Shown here one piece after another: positions 27,913-37,013 of a stretch of 64,000 bases of DNA. The position numbers were made by a program, and so were the translations under genes. The notes beneath the pieces were generated by a model. It was not told the origin of the DNA. It saw only the letters and a list, made by a program, of their open reading frames with translations, and ran no database searches. This stretch comes from Gallionella sp. (lineage in GTDB: Bacteria; Pseudomonadota; Gammaproteobacteria; Burkholderiales; Gallionellaceae). Numbering within the stretch: position 1 is the first letter of the stretch; every line of letters begins with the position of its first letter. The stretch is taken from the NCBI GenBank assembly GCA_028714895.1, contig JAQTLM010000008.1:1-64000 (forward strand), read 5' to 3'.

Positions 27913-28551
27913 ATGGACATATTTTCCTCTGATGTATTTGAAGGGTTTGATGTGTCCAAGGACGAAGTAGAGCAATTTAAAAACAGTCACCCGGGATTTT
28001 GCCGACTTGACATGGGACGCATAAGTCAATTTTTATTGATTCAACTGACTTCAATTAGCAAGCATAGAACCCTCAATTCTTTTTCCATTACGGATGTTAT
28101 CCAAGAGTTGGAAGAGGTTGGGCGTGGTTTTAAACAACGGTTCGAACAATTTAAGCATCTGCCGCTTAAGGGGCTTTTCAAAGCCCACTTTTTTGATGCG
28201 AAATTTATGGCCAGAAACTTGATAAACCATTGGGGGCTGGAGTTTGAAAATAGTCCAAAGTTTGATTCTTTTTTATTCCGTGTGATTGAGAAAGAGGAAA
28301 AAAGTCCTTCAAAGTTTGGCTGGCAAGGACGACTTGCTTACGAAATGACAGTGGGCGGGTACGAAGAAAGAGCAAGGAAGAATAAACGTACTGGAGAATG
28401 GATTATTTTTGCGAAGCACAATAACCTAAATTATTATCTTTGCATTTCCAGACATTCGAAATCGAAACAAGAAGATCAGGAAATTTATGATTTCTTGGAG
28501 TTACTATGTGAGCATGAATACCCATTCTTGTTATCCAGTGAAACGACTTAA
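27913..28551 (+). CDS. Orphan AT-rich gene inserted between guaB and guaA
   Basis: 212 residues from ATG 27913 (TTG 27904 possible). Not recognised. Soluble, no signal peptide, charged (ELEEVGRGFKQRFEQFKHL), with a C-terminal part rich in aromatic residues (GEWIIFAKHNNLNYYLCISR) that looks like a beta-rich domain. Codon and base use are visibly more AT-rich than both neighbours, and the gene is bracketed by 30-bp inverted repeats, so acquisition as a small mobile cassette is likely. No transposase or recombinase motif is seen. Confidence 0.7.
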   Translation: MDIFSSDVFEGFDVSKDEVEQFKNSHPGFCRLDMGRISQFLLIQLTSISKHRTLNSFSITDVIQELEEVGRGFKQRFEQFKHLPLKGLFKAHFFDAKFMARNLINHWGLEFENSPKFDSFLFRVIEKEEKSPSKFGWQGRLAYEMTVGGYEERARKNKRTGEWIIFAKHNNLNYYLCISRHSKSKQEDQEIYDFLELLCEHEYPFLLSSETT

Positions 28552-28614
28552 TTGCCCTGCAAAACCCAGATGGGATCGGCAAGATGTTCAAAGGACTGCA
28601 AAAATCCCTCATCA

Positions 28615-28644
28615 CCAACTAACGACTAACGTCTAGCGACTAAT
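28615..28644. repeat. Heptad-built inverted repeat, right copy
   Basis: CCAACTAACGACTAACGTCT followed by AGCGACTAAT, the inverted partner of 27878-27907 with two mismatches. Four tandem heptads (CTAACGA, CTAACGT, CTAGCGA, CTAATGA) end on the ATG of guaA. Confidence 0.85.
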
Positions 28645-30229
28645 GACTGCCCATAAAAAAATTCTCATTCTCGATTTCGGTTCGCAATACACCCAACTCA
28701 TCGCGCGCCGCGTCCGTGAATCAAACGTCTATTGCGAACTGCATCCGTGGGATATGGCGGAAGCCGATATCCGCGCCTTCGCGCCGAGCGGCATTATCCT
28801 GTCCGGCGGACCCAACTCGGTGTATGAAGATGAAACGCCCAAGGCACCGCAGGTCGTGTTCGATCTGGGTGTGCCGGTGCTGGGCATTTGCTACGGCATG
28901 CAGACCATGGCGGCGCAACTGGGCGGCGCGGTGGAAAACGGGCTGGTGCGCGAATTCGGCTACGCGGAAATCCGCGCGCAGGGGCATTCCGCGTTGCTGC
29001 GCGACATCCAGGATCGCGCCAATAGCGAAGGCCACGGCCTGATCGACGTGTGGATGAGCCACGGCGACAAGGTGACGGCGCTGCCGCCGGGTTTCTCGGT
29101 GATCGCCAGCAACCCCGCCACGCCCATCGCCGGCATGGCGGACGAAACGCGGCGTTTTTACGCGCTGCAATTCCATCCCGAAGTAACCCATACCCGGCAA
29201 GGCAAGGCGATGCTCGGCCGCTTCGTGCACGACATCTGCGGCTGCGCGCAGGACTGGAACATGCCGGACTATATCGGCGAAGCGGTGGAAAAGATTCGCG
29301 CCCAGGTCGGCAGCGACGAAGTGATTCTGGGGTTGTCCGGCGGGGTGGATTCCTCGGTGGCGGCGGCGCTGATCCATCGCGCCATCGGTGACCAACTGAC
29401 CTGCGTGTTCGTGGACAACGGTCTGCTGCGCCTGAACGAAGCGGCGCAGGTGATGGAAACCTTTGCCATGCATTTGCATATGAAGGTGATCCATGTGGAT
29501 GCCAGCGCGGAGTTTTTGCAGCATCTGACCGGCGTGACCGATCCGGAGAAAAAACGCAAAATCATCGGGCGCGAGTTTGTCGAAGTATTCCAGCGCGAAG
29601 CCAAAAAACTGCCGCAGGCCAAGTGGCTGGCGCAGGGCACCATCTACCCGGACGTGATCGAATCCGCCGGCGCGAAGACCAAGAAGGCGCACGCCATCAA
29701 ATCGCACCATAACGTCGGCGGCCTGCCGGAAAGTTTGCATCTCAAGCTGCTGGAGCCGTTGCGCGAATTGTTCAAGGACGAAGTGCGCGAACTCGGTGTC
29801 GCGCTGGGCTTGGCGCACGGCATGGTATACCGCCACCCGTTTCCCGGCCCCGGCCTCGGGGTGCGCATCCTCGGCGAAGTGAAACGCGAGTACGCCGACC
29901 TGTTGCGCCGCGCCGATGCGATCTTCATCGAAGAGCTGCACGCGACCAGGGATGAAGACGGCAAGTCCTGGTACGAAAAAACCTCGCAAGCCTTCACCGT
30001 ATTCCTGCCGGTCAAGAGCGTCGGCGTGATGGGCGATGGCCGCACCTACGAATGGGTGGTGGCATTGCGCGCGGTACAGACGCAGGACTTCATGACCGCG
30101 CACTGGGCGGAACTGCCTTACTCGTTGCTGGGCAAGGTTTCTAACCGCATCATCAACGAAGTGCGTGGCATCAACCGCGTGGTGTACGATATCTCCGGCA
30201 AGCCGCCCGCCACGATCGAGTGGGAGTAG
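28643..30229 (+). CDS. guaA: GMP synthase (glutamine-hydrolysing)
   Basis: 528 residues. Class I amidotransferase domain ([12 protein letters not shown] with the nucleophile Cys ~83, and the His-Glu pair in [10 protein letters not shown]), ATP-pyrophosphatase P-loop [11 protein letters not shown] (~231), and the C-terminal dimerisation domain ending [18 protein letters not shown]. It converts XMP to GMP. The start codon lies within the right inverted repeat, leaving no clear SD, so initiation strength may have changed. Confidence 0.97.
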   Translation: MTAHKKILILDFGSQYTQLIARRVRESNVYCELHPWDMAEADIRAFAPSGIILSGGPNSVYEDETPKAPQVVFDLGVPVLGICYGMQTMAAQLGGAVENGLVREFGYAEIRAQGHSALLRDIQDRANSEGHGLIDVWMSHGDKVTALPPGFSVIASNPATPIAGMADETRRFYALQFHPEVTHTRQGKAMLGRFVHDICGCAQDWNMPDYIGEAVEKIRAQVGSDEVILGLSGGVDSSVAAALIHRAIGDQLTCVFVDNGLLRLNEAAQVMETFAMHLHMKVIHVDASAEFLQHLTGVTDPEKKRKIIGREFVEVFQREAKKLPQAKWLAQGTIYPDVIESAGAKTKKAHAIKSHHNVGGLPESLHLKLLEPLRELFKDEVRELGVALGLAHGMVYRHPFPGPGLGVRILGEVKREYADLLRRADAIFIEELHATRDEDGKSWYEKTSQAFTVFLPVKSVGVMGDGRTYEWVVALRAVQTQDFMTAHWAELPYSLLGKVSNRIINEVRGINRVVYDISGKPPATIEWE

Positions 30230-30267
30230 CGATCCCGACACGGTGCGGCGCAGCCGTCTGATGGAAT

Positions 30268-30318
30268 TACTAGCCATTCGACTAGGTGAGCAAACAACGC
30301 TCACCTAGTCGCTGGTTA
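30268..30318. repeat. 51-nt structured dispersed repeat, copy 2
   Basis: Shares its 18-base left end and 12-base right end with 13467-13517. The middle forms a perfect 11-bp stem ACTAGGTGAGC (30281-30291) / GCTCACCTAGT (30299-30309) with a 7-base loop. It lies 39 bp after guaA and could end its transcript, although there is no T tract. Confidence 0.75.
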
Positions 30319-30480
30319 CGGTGCGGGAGAGGTCGCTCGCCGCGAATGAAATGGCATGTGATTGGCCGCAGTCTGTCTGAGCGGATAGCCCGGCTGTTGC
30401 GCCACAGAGTTCAACGGCATGTTGTGTAAGTGTGGCAGTAGAAATGTCGCGATTGCGCGCATTGCAGAGTTTCGCAGGCT

Positions 30481-30495
30481 TGGCATAGAATCAGC
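30481..30495 (+). promoter_or_regulatory. Possible sigma54 (-24/-12) promoter of the hox operon
   Basis: TGGCAT-N5-CAGC has the GG and GC at the correct 10-base separation for RpoN. The homologous Ralstonia eutropha soluble-hydrogenase operon is RpoN-dependent. The -12 half is imperfect. No sigma70 promoter with both boxes was seen in the 374-bp gap after guaA, although TATAAC occurs at 30566. The rest of the gap holds no gene. Confidence 0.3.
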
Positions 30496-30603
30496 CGGGA
30501 GAGAAGAACTGGTCGTGTTTTGCACGGTGCCTCCGGCCCGAGGACATTGCGGGGTATTCCGGCCCTATAACGTGGCAGCGTGTCGTACAGACGGGAGCAC
30601 TTC

Positions 30604-32406
30604 ATGATGGCAGATAACGAAATACACACGGCAGATCTGGATCCGATACTGGATCGCTATGCCCGCGACCCGAACGCTTTGCTGCAGGTATTGCGCGAGG
30701 TGCAGGAGTTGCATGGTTACATTCATCCGTCCGCCATCAGTTACATCAGCGTGAAGCTCGGTATTCCGCGCGCGCGGATCGAAGGCGTTGCCGGTTTCTA
30801 TTCCTTTCTGCATTTGCAGCCGCACGGCGAATACCGCGTGCTGTTCTCGGACAACATCACCGACCGTATGCAGGGCAGCCAGGCACTGATGGAGATGATG
30901 TGCCAGCAGTTGTGGCTGCAACCGGGCAGGGTCTCGGAAGATGGTCTGGTCAGTATCAACACCACATCCTGCACCGGCATGTGCGATCAGGGGCTGGCGA
31001 TGCTGGTCAACGGCCGCGCTATTACGCGACTCACCCATCAGCGCGTGCAGGAAATCGGCCACCTGATCCGCAACCGCACGCCGCTTGCGGACTGGCCTGC
31101 CGACTTCTTCCGCGTGGAAGATAACATCCGCCGCAGCGGCCCGCTGCTCGACAACACCATCGCTCCCGGCGACGTGCTGCACGCCGCCTTGGCGCTTGGC
31201 GGCAAGGATATCGTCGAAGCGGTCAAGAATTCCGGCTTGCGCGGGCGCGGCGGTGCGGGTTTTCCCACCGGGCTGAAATGGGAGGCATGCCGCAACGCGC
31301 CGGGCGAGGCGCACCATGTGGTTTGCAACGCCGACGAGGGCGAGCCCGGCACCTTCAAGGATCGCGTGCTGCTCACCCGCCAGGCCGATCTGGTATTCGA
31401 AGGCATGACGCTGTGCGCGCTGGCCGTCGGCGCGCAGCATGGTTACCTTTACCTGCGCGGAGAATACCGCTACTTGCTCGAACCGTTGCAGGCTATCCTG
31501 CAACGCCGCCGCGACAATACCCTGCTTGGCAAAAACATCCTCGGCCAACCCGGTTTCGACTTCGATATCGCCATCCACATGGGCGCGGGCGCCTATATCT
31601 GCGGCGAGGAATCGGCGCTGATCGAATCGCTTGAAGGCAAGCGCGGTGTGCCGCGCAGCCGCCCGCCGTTCCCGGTGACCCACGGTTACCTGCAGCAGCC
31701 GACCGCCGTGGATAACGTTGAGACCTTCTGCAGCGCCGCGCTGGCGATACAGATGGGCGCGGAAAACTACCGCGCCATCGGCACGGCTAAATCGTCCGGC
31801 AGCAAATTGATTTCGGTGTCCGGCGACTGCCCGCGCCCCGGCATCTACGAATATCCGTTCGGCGTATCGGTGCACGAGGTGCTGCAAGATTGCGGCGCGG
31901 TGAATACGCGTGCAGTGCAGGTCAGCGGCCCTTCCGGCATGTGTATCGCGGAAAGTGAATTCGACCGTAAACTGGGATTCGAAGACTTGCCAACCGCCGG
32001 CGCGTTCATGGTGTTCGACGACAGCCGCGACCTGTTCGAGGTGGCGCGCAACTTCGTGCATTTCTTCGCGCACGAGAGCTGCGGCTTCTGCACGCCGTGC
32101 CGCGTCGGCACCTCGATGCTGAAGCAGACCATGGACAAGATCGCCGCCGGGCATGGCACGCAATATGACCTGAGCGAGATCGAGCATCTGGATCAGGTAT
32201 TGCAGACCAGTTCCCACTGCGGGCTGGGGCGCACCGCCTGTAACCCGGTGCTGCACACGCTCAAACGTTTTCGCCCCGCCTATGAAAACCGCCTGAAATC
32301 GCTGGATTTCGAACCCGCCTTCGATCTCGACGGCGCTTTGGCGAGAGCGCGCCAGATGACTGGCCGCGACGATGCCGGGGCACACCTCAAACCGGAGGAC
32401 GCATGA
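30604..32406 (+). CDS. hoxF: NAD-reducing hydrogenase diaphorase subunit HoxF
   Basis: 600 residues from ATG 30604 (SD GGGAG). Fusion of a NuoE-like N-terminal domain (~1-165) and a NuoF-like domain. NuoF part: NAD/FMN loop GRGGAGFPTGLKWEACR (~212-228), NADEGEPGTFKDR (~241), and [4Fe-4S] cysteines in HESCGFCTPCRVGTS (~491-505) plus a later Cys in SHCGLGRTAC. In the NuoE part only the CTGMC pair is visible; the region where the first Cys pair is expected (VLFSDNITDRMQGSQ) has none, so its [2Fe-2S] cluster is probably absent. The protein oxidises NADH or reduces NAD+. Its stop overlaps the hoxU ATG (ATGA). Confidence 0.93.
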   Translation: MMADNEIHTADLDPILDRYARDPNALLQVLREVQELHGYIHPSAISYISVKLGIPRARIEGVAGFYSFLHLQPHGEYRVLFSDNITDRMQGSQALMEMMCQQLWLQPGRVSEDGLVSINTTSCTGMCDQGLAMLVNGRAITRLTHQRVQEIGHLIRNRTPLADWPADFFRVEDNIRRSGPLLDNTIAPGDVLHAALALGGKDIVEAVKNSGLRGRGGAGFPTGLKWEACRNAPGEAHHVVCNADEGEPGTFKDRVLLTRQADLVFEGMTLCALAVGAQHGYLYLRGEYRYLLEPLQAILQRRRDNTLLGKNILGQPGFDFDIAIHMGAGAYICGEESALIESLEGKRGVPRSRPPFPVTHGYLQQPTAVDNVETFCSAALAIQMGAENYRAIGTAKSSGSKLISVSGDCPRPGIYEYPFGVSVHEVLQDCGAVNTRAVQVSGPSGMCIAESEFDRKLGFEDLPTAGAFMVFDDSRDLFEVARNFVHFFAHESCGFCTPCRVGTSMLKQTMDKIAAGHGTQYDLSEIEHLDQVLQTSSHCGLGRTACNPVLHTLKRFRPAYENRLKSLDFEPAFDLDGALARARQMTGRDDAGAHLKPEDA

Positions 32407-33155
32407 GCGACACTTTCCAACTTGACGGCGCAAGCGTCCCGTTCGAGCCGGGGCAAACCGTGATGCAGGCCGCGCTGGCTGCCGGGCATTACATCCCGCA
32501 CCTGTGCTATCACCCTGAATTCAAGCCGCACGGCAGTTGCAAACTGTGTACGGTCAAGGTCGGTGGCCGCACCGCCGCTTCCTGCACCATGCCCGCCGAG
32601 GTCGGGCTCAATGTGGAGAGCAACATCGAGGAAATGAACGGCCTGCGCCGCACATTGGTGCAGATGCTGTTCGCCGAGGGCAACCATTTCTGCCCGTCGT
32701 GCGAGAAGAGCGGCAACTGCATGTTGCAGGCACTGGGTTACGACCTCGAAGTGCACACCGCGGGCTTCCGCCACCTGTATCCGGACCGCCCGGTGGATGC
32801 CTCGCACCCGGACATCCTGCTCGACTTCAACCGCTGCATCCTGTGCGAACTGTGCGTGCGCGCCTCCAGCGAAGTGGACGGCAAGAACGTGTTCGCATTG
32901 TCGGGGCGCGGCATCACCAAGCATCTCATCGTCAACGCGGAATCCGGTTTGCTCAAGGACACCGACATCGCGCTCACCGACAAGGCGATGCAGGTCTGCC
33001 CGGTGGGCGTGATCCTGCCCAAGCGCGTTGGCTTCAGCGTGCCGATCGGCAAGCGCCGCTACGACCAGCGTCCGATCAGCGCACAGGCGCTGGACGATGC
33101 GCCGCGCCAAGCCGATGCCAGCGGCAGTTGCGCCGCCTGCGAGGGAACACCATGA
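32403..33155 (+). CDS. hoxU: NAD-reducing hydrogenase diaphorase subunit HoxU
   Basis: 250 residues, resembling the N-terminal part of NuoG. Plant-type [2Fe-2S] ligands in CYHPEFKPHGSCKLCTVKVG plus a later Cys (CTMP), the His/Cys4 cluster in HFCPSCEKSGNCMLQ, and a further Cys set FNRCILCELCVRA with QVCPVGVI. It relays electrons between HoxYH and HoxF. Overlaps hoxF by ATGA, and hoxY begins four bases before its stop. Confidence 0.93.
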   Translation: MSDTFQLDGASVPFEPGQTVMQAALAAGHYIPHLCYHPEFKPHGSCKLCTVKVGGRTAASCTMPAEVGLNVESNIEEMNGLRRTLVQMLFAEGNHFCPSCEKSGNCMLQALGYDLEVHTAGFRHLYPDRPVDASHPDILLDFNRCILCELCVRASSEVDGKNVFALSGRGITKHLIVNAESGLLKDTDIALTDKAMQVCPVGVILPKRVGFSVPIGKRRYDQRPISAQALDDAPRQADASGSCAACEGTP

Positions 33156-33691
33156 GCAAGAAACTGCGCATCGCCACCACCTCGCTCGCCGGTTGCTTCG
33201 GCTGCCACATGTCTTTGCTCGACATCGACGAGCGGCTGTTTCCGCTGCTCGACCTCATCGAATTCGACCGCTCGCCGCTCACCGACATCAAGCACTGCGG
33301 GCCGTGCGACATCGGACTGATCGAGGGCGGTATCTGCAATGCGGAAAATGTGCATGTGCTGCACGAGTTCCGGAAGAACTGCAAGATATTGATCGCCATC
33401 GGCTCGTGCGCCATCACCGGCGGACTGCCCGCGCAGCGCAACCACCTTGATCTGGGAAGCTGCCTGACCGAGGTGTATCTCACCGAACCGGGGCTGGCGC
33501 ACGGCCATATCCCGAACGACCCGGAACTGCCGCTGCCGCTGGACAAGGTGCATCCGCTGCACGAAGTGGTGAAGATCGATTACTTCATCCCCGGCTGCCC
33601 GCCGTCGGGCGACGCCATCTGGAAATTCCTCACCGACCTGATCGCGGGCAGGACACCAGAACTTGGACATGGGTTGATCAAATATGACTGA
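33152..33691 (+). CDS. hoxY: NAD-reducing hydrogenase small subunit HoxY
   Basis: 179 residues. The proximal [4Fe-4S] ligands are seen as GCFGCHMS near the N-terminus, a central GSCAITGG, and FIPGCPPSGDAIW. No Tat signal, consistent with a cytoplasmic bidirectional (group 3d) enzyme. Short length is typical of HoxY. ATG 33152 overlaps hoxU and the end overlaps hoxH. Confidence 0.93.
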   Translation: MSKKLRIATTSLAGCFGCHMSLLDIDERLFPLLDLIEFDRSPLTDIKHCGPCDIGLIEGGICNAENVHVLHEFRKNCKILIAIGSCAITGGLPAQRNHLDLGSCLTEVYLTEPGLAHGHIPNDPELPLPLDKVHPLHEVVKIDYFIPGCPPSGDAIWKFLTDLIAGRTPELGHGLIKYD

Positions 33692-35180
33692 TAAAAAGGA
33701 CAATCTGGAGACCGCCGCGCACCCCGAGAAGCTGCGCCGCGTCGCTATCGATCCGGTGTCGCGCGTCGAGGGCCACGGCAAGGTGACGCTGCTGCTGGAC
33801 GAGAATGACCGCGTGCACCAGGTGCGGCTGCACATCGTCGAGTTTCGCGGCTTCGAGAAATTCATCCAGGGGCGGCCTTTCTGGGAAGCGCCGGTGATGG
33901 TGCAGCGGCTGTGCGGCATCTGCCCGGTGAGTCATCACATCGCCGCTTCCAAGGCGATGGACATGATCGTCGGCAGCCAGCTCACGCCGACGGCGGAGAA
34001 GGTGCGGCGGCTGATGCACTACGGGCAGATTCTGCAATCGCATGCGCTGCATTTCTTCCACCTGTGCTCGCCCGATCTGCTGTTCGGTTTTGATTCGGAT
34101 GTCGCCAAACGCAACATCGTCGGTATCGCCGCCGCCTATCCCGAGATCGCCAAACAGGGCGTGCTGCTGCGCAAATACGGGCAGGAGGTGATCCGCGTCA
34201 CGGCGGGCAAGCGCATCCACGGCACCGGCTCGATACCCGGCGGCGTGAACAAAAACGTCAGTGTGGAAGAGCGCGATTATCTGCTGAAGGACATCGGCCA
34301 GATGATCGAATGGAGCCGCGCGTCGGTCGGCATTGCGCGGCAGTTGTTCGAGCAGAATCTCGACCTCTACAACAGCTTCGGCCGCTTCAAGGCGCATACG
34401 CTGAACCTGGTGCGTGCCGACGGCGCGCTGGATCTGTACCACGGCGGTCTGCGCGCACGCGACCTGAACGGCAACACGCTGTTCGACCATTACGACTATA
34501 GCCATTACTGGGATGTGATCTTCGAGGATGTAAAGCCGTGGTCGTACATGAAGTTCCCGTTCCTGCGCAGCCTCGGGCCGGAAACCGGCTGGTATCGCGT
34601 CGGGCCGCTGAGCCGCGTAACGCAATGCGATTTCATCCCTTCGCCGCTGGCGGAAGAACAACGCAAGGTGTTCATGGCATTTAACGGTGGGTCGGCGACG
34701 GGCGCGACGCTGGGTTTCCACTGGGCGCGCATGATCGAGATGCTGCATGCCGCCGAGGTCATCCAGGAACTGCTGCACGACCCCGACCTGCAAGGTAACG
34801 ATCTGGTCAATATCGGCAAACGCCAGGCGCGCGGCGTCGGCGTGATCGAGGCGCCGCGCGGCACGCTGATCCACCATTACAAGGTGGACGAGCACGACCA
34901 GATCACGCGCTGCAACCTGATCGTCTCCACCACCCACAACAACCAGGCGATGAACGAAGCCATCCGCCAGGTGGCGCGACAATATATCGACGGGCGCAAG
35001 CTCACCGAAGGCCTGCTCAACCACATCGAGGTCGCCATCCGCGCCTTCGACCCCTGCCTGTCCTGCGCCACCCATGCACTGGGCAAGATGCCGCTGGAAG
35101 TGGAATTGCTGGATGCGGAGGGCGGCAGAGTCGATGTGCTGGCACGCGCCTCGGATGGGACGTTCTGCTCTCCGGGCTGA
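33684..35180 (+). CDS. hoxH: NAD-reducing hydrogenase large subunit HoxH
   Basis: 498 residues. Ni-Fe ligands: RLCGICPVSHH (L1, ~74) and DPCLSCATH (L2, ending H464). The 34 residues after H464 form the C-terminal extension that the HoxW protease removes after Ni insertion; position 464 agrees with the cleavage position known for R. eutropha HoxH. N-terminal IDPVSRVEGHGK is typical. Catalytic subunit for reversible H2 oxidation. Confidence 0.96.
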   Translation: MTDKKDNLETAAHPEKLRRVAIDPVSRVEGHGKVTLLLDENDRVHQVRLHIVEFRGFEKFIQGRPFWEAPVMVQRLCGICPVSHHIAASKAMDMIVGSQLTPTAEKVRRLMHYGQILQSHALHFFHLCSPDLLFGFDSDVAKRNIVGIAAAYPEIAKQGVLLRKYGQEVIRVTAGKRIHGTGSIPGGVNKNVSVEERDYLLKDIGQMIEWSRASVGIARQLFEQNLDLYNSFGRFKAHTLNLVRADGALDLYHGGLRARDLNGNTLFDHYDYSHYWDVIFEDVKPWSYMKFPFLRSLGPETGWYRVGPLSRVTQCDFIPSPLAEEQRKVFMAFNGGSATGATLGFHWARMIEMLHAAEVIQELLHDPDLQGNDLVNIGKRQARGVGVIEAPRGTLIHHYKVDEHDQITRCNLIVSTTHNNQAMNEAIRQVARQYIDGRKLTEGLLNHIEVAIRAFDPCLSCATHALGKMPLEVELLDAEGGRVDVLARASDGTFCSPG

Positions 35181-35674
35181 TGACTGCGCCCATTCTGGTC
35201 TTTGCTGTCGGCAACGAATCGCGCGGCGACGATGCGCTTGCGCCGCTGTTGCTGCGCGGCCTGGAAGGCTGGGCTGAGGCGGTGGGACTGGATGGACAGG
35301 TTGAACTGATCGAGGATTACCAGTTGCAGGTCGAGCATGTCACCGATCTGCAAAACCGCAGCGCGGTGCTGTTCGTCGATGCCGATATGTCCTGCGCCGA
35401 GCCGTTTCATTTTTCCGAGATTGCCGCCGAAAAGGATAGCAGCTACACCAGCCATGTGATGACCCCGTTTGCGCTGCTGCATACCTACCGTCAGGTGTAT
35501 GGAACAGATGCGCCTCCCGCTTTCCTGCTGCGTATTCGCGGCTACAATTTCGAACTGGGCAACCCGTTGAGCGATAAGGCGGCGGCCAATCTGGAGGAGG
35601 CAACCAAGCTGATGCGCGCATTGTGCGCGGAGGGCGATCTGCAATGCTGGCGGCAGTGCTTGGTAAATGTCTGA
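35180..35674 (+). CDS. hoxW: HoxH-specific maturation endopeptidase HoxW
   Basis: 164 residues, HycI/HybD family. Ni-sensing acidic and His residues are visible in VGNESRGDDALAPLL, LFVDADMSCAEP and SSYTSHVMTP. It removes the C-terminal extension of HoxH once the metal centre is complete. Start overlaps the hoxH stop (TGATG). Confidence 0.92.
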   Translation: MTAPILVFAVGNESRGDDALAPLLLRGLEGWAEAVGLDGQVELIEDYQLQVEHVTDLQNRSAVLFVDADMSCAEPFHFSEIAAEKDSSYTSHVMTPFALLHTYRQVYGTDAPPAFLLRIRGYNFELGNPLSDKAAANLEEATKLMRALCAEGDLQCWRQCLVNV

Positions 35675-35731
35675 CGCCATGTATAGTAAGCTTCGCCTGA
35701 ATCTCAATTCCGCAATGTCGAAAAAATTTTC

Positions 35732-36679
35732 ATGAAAGAAGGCTACGCAAAAACCTTGGAGTGGCTGAAGACGAATCCCTCCCTGGATGAGCTTTGCGCC
35801 AGATACCCCTCAGAATGGGCAGCGGTGCAACAGGAGATTTCCGCCATTGTCGAGCGCGGCGTCGCGGAAGAATTGAAGGCCTACCTGGAGCGCCTGTCCG
35901 CGCAGGCAGCGCCGGGCCAATCTCCTTCCGTGAACCGGCAGAAAAACAGGGAAGCCGCCCTGTCACAATTTATCCGCAGCCGCATGGCGCATGAGTCCGT
36001 CAAGAAGCTTTGCCTGTCCACGCTGGCCGCCGATACGGGCGTAACGAAAGGCAAGCTGCGCTTCAATTGGCTCAATGGCTTCATAGCCCAGAAGCTGCTG
36101 TTTTCCAGGGGGCTGGAGCGCAAGCCAGTTTCGCTGTTCTGGTTCCGCCTGCTCTGGCCGCTGGTCTGGCAGAAAAAACGGCTTATGCCGCTGGTGCAAC
36201 CGAAGGGAATCTACTGCTTCTATTCGCGCGAACTGGTCGAGGCACTGGCCGGAATGATCGCTTCCAGAAGTTGCCTGGAAATCGGCGCGGGAGGCGGGAC
36301 CCTGACGCGGTTTCTGAAAAATCATGGTGTTCAGCTAACTGCAACAGATAACCACGGCTGGAAAAATGCCGTGGAGTATCCCGAATGGGTCATCAAACTC
36401 GACGCCCGCGAGGCACTGGCTGCCTATGTTCCGGAAGTAGTCATCTGTTCGTGGCCGCCGGCGCAGAACGATTTCGAGCGTTACGTGTTCACGACGCCCA
36501 GCGTGCAGCTCTATATCGTCATCGGCAGCCGCCACCAGTTTGCCTTCGGCAACTGGAAAGACTACCGGCAACAATCCGCTTTCGAGTTTGAAGAGGACAA
36601 GAAGCTGGGCGCGCTACTGTTGCCCCCAGAACTGGAATCTGCCGTCTATGTGTTTCGGCGGAAAAACCATCATGCATGA
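35732..36679 (+). CDS. Methyltransferase-like protein inside the hydrogenase operon
   Basis: 315 residues. Residues ~1-170 are helical and unassigned. Residues ~175-300 resemble a class I SAM-binding Rossmann fold: SCLEIGAGGGTLTRFLKNHG (motif I, ~180-199), LTATDNHGW (motif II) and VVICSWPPAQNDF (motif IV position). No signal peptide or membrane segment. It starts 57 bp after hoxW, and its end overlaps hypA by 8 bp, so it is translated as part of the operon. In R. eutropha this position is taken by the unrelated hoxI. The substrate is unknown; a role in hydrogenase maturation or regulation is inference only. Confidence 0.7.
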   Translation: MKEGYAKTLEWLKTNPSLDELCARYPSEWAAVQQEISAIVERGVAEELKAYLERLSAQAAPGQSPSVNRQKNREAALSQFIRSRMAHESVKKLCLSTLAADTGVTKGKLRFNWLNGFIAQKLLFSRGLERKPVSLFWFRLLWPLVWQKKRLMPLVQPKGIYCFYSRELVEALAGMIASRSCLEIGAGGGTLTRFLKNHGVQLTATDNHGWKNAVEYPEWVIKLDAREALAAYVPEVVICSWPPAQNDFERYVFTTPSVQLYIVIGSRHQFAFGNWKDYRQQSAFEFEEDKKLGALLLPPELESAVYVFRRKNHHA

Positions 36680-37013
36680 AATGTCGCTAGCCGAAAATAT
36701 GCTGCAAATCATCGAAGACGCGGCGCGCAAGCAAGGGTTTACGCGGGTCAAGACGGTGTGGCTGGAAATCGGCCAACTGGCCTGCGTAGAGCAGGAATCC
36801 TTGCGTTTCGGCTTCGATGTGGTGACGCGCGGCAGCATCGCGGAACAGGCGCGGCTGGAGATCATCGAGACGGCGGGGCAGGGCAGGTGCGAAAAATGCG
36901 AACAAAATTTCCCGCTCGCCGCGCTTTACGAGGCGTGCCCGGAATGCGGAAGCTATGATGTCAAGGTGACCAGCGGCGACGGGATGAGAGTCAAGGAACT
37001 TGAGGTGGAATGA
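36672..37013 (+). CDS. hypA: Hydrogenase nickel chaperone HypA
   Basis: 113 residues. [11 protein letters not shown] carries the Ni-binding His2-Glu3; the zinc site uses RCEKCEQNF and CPECGSYD. It delivers Ni to the HoxH active site with HypB. ATG 36672 lies inside the end of the preceding gene; its stop overlaps the hypB ATG. Confidence 0.95.
   Translation: MHEMSLAENMLQIIEDAARKQGFTRVKTVWLEIGQLACVEQESLRFGFDVVTRGSIAEQARLEIIETAGQGRCEKCEQNFPLAALYEACPECGSYDVKVTSGDGMRVKELEVE

Noticed and set aside
33059..33919. Long minus-strand frames opposite hoxY/hoxH (and similar long antisense frames across the hox and hyp genes)
   Set aside because: Typical antisense shadows of GC-rich genes; no family likeness or SD, while the plus strand carries clear hydrogenase motifs.
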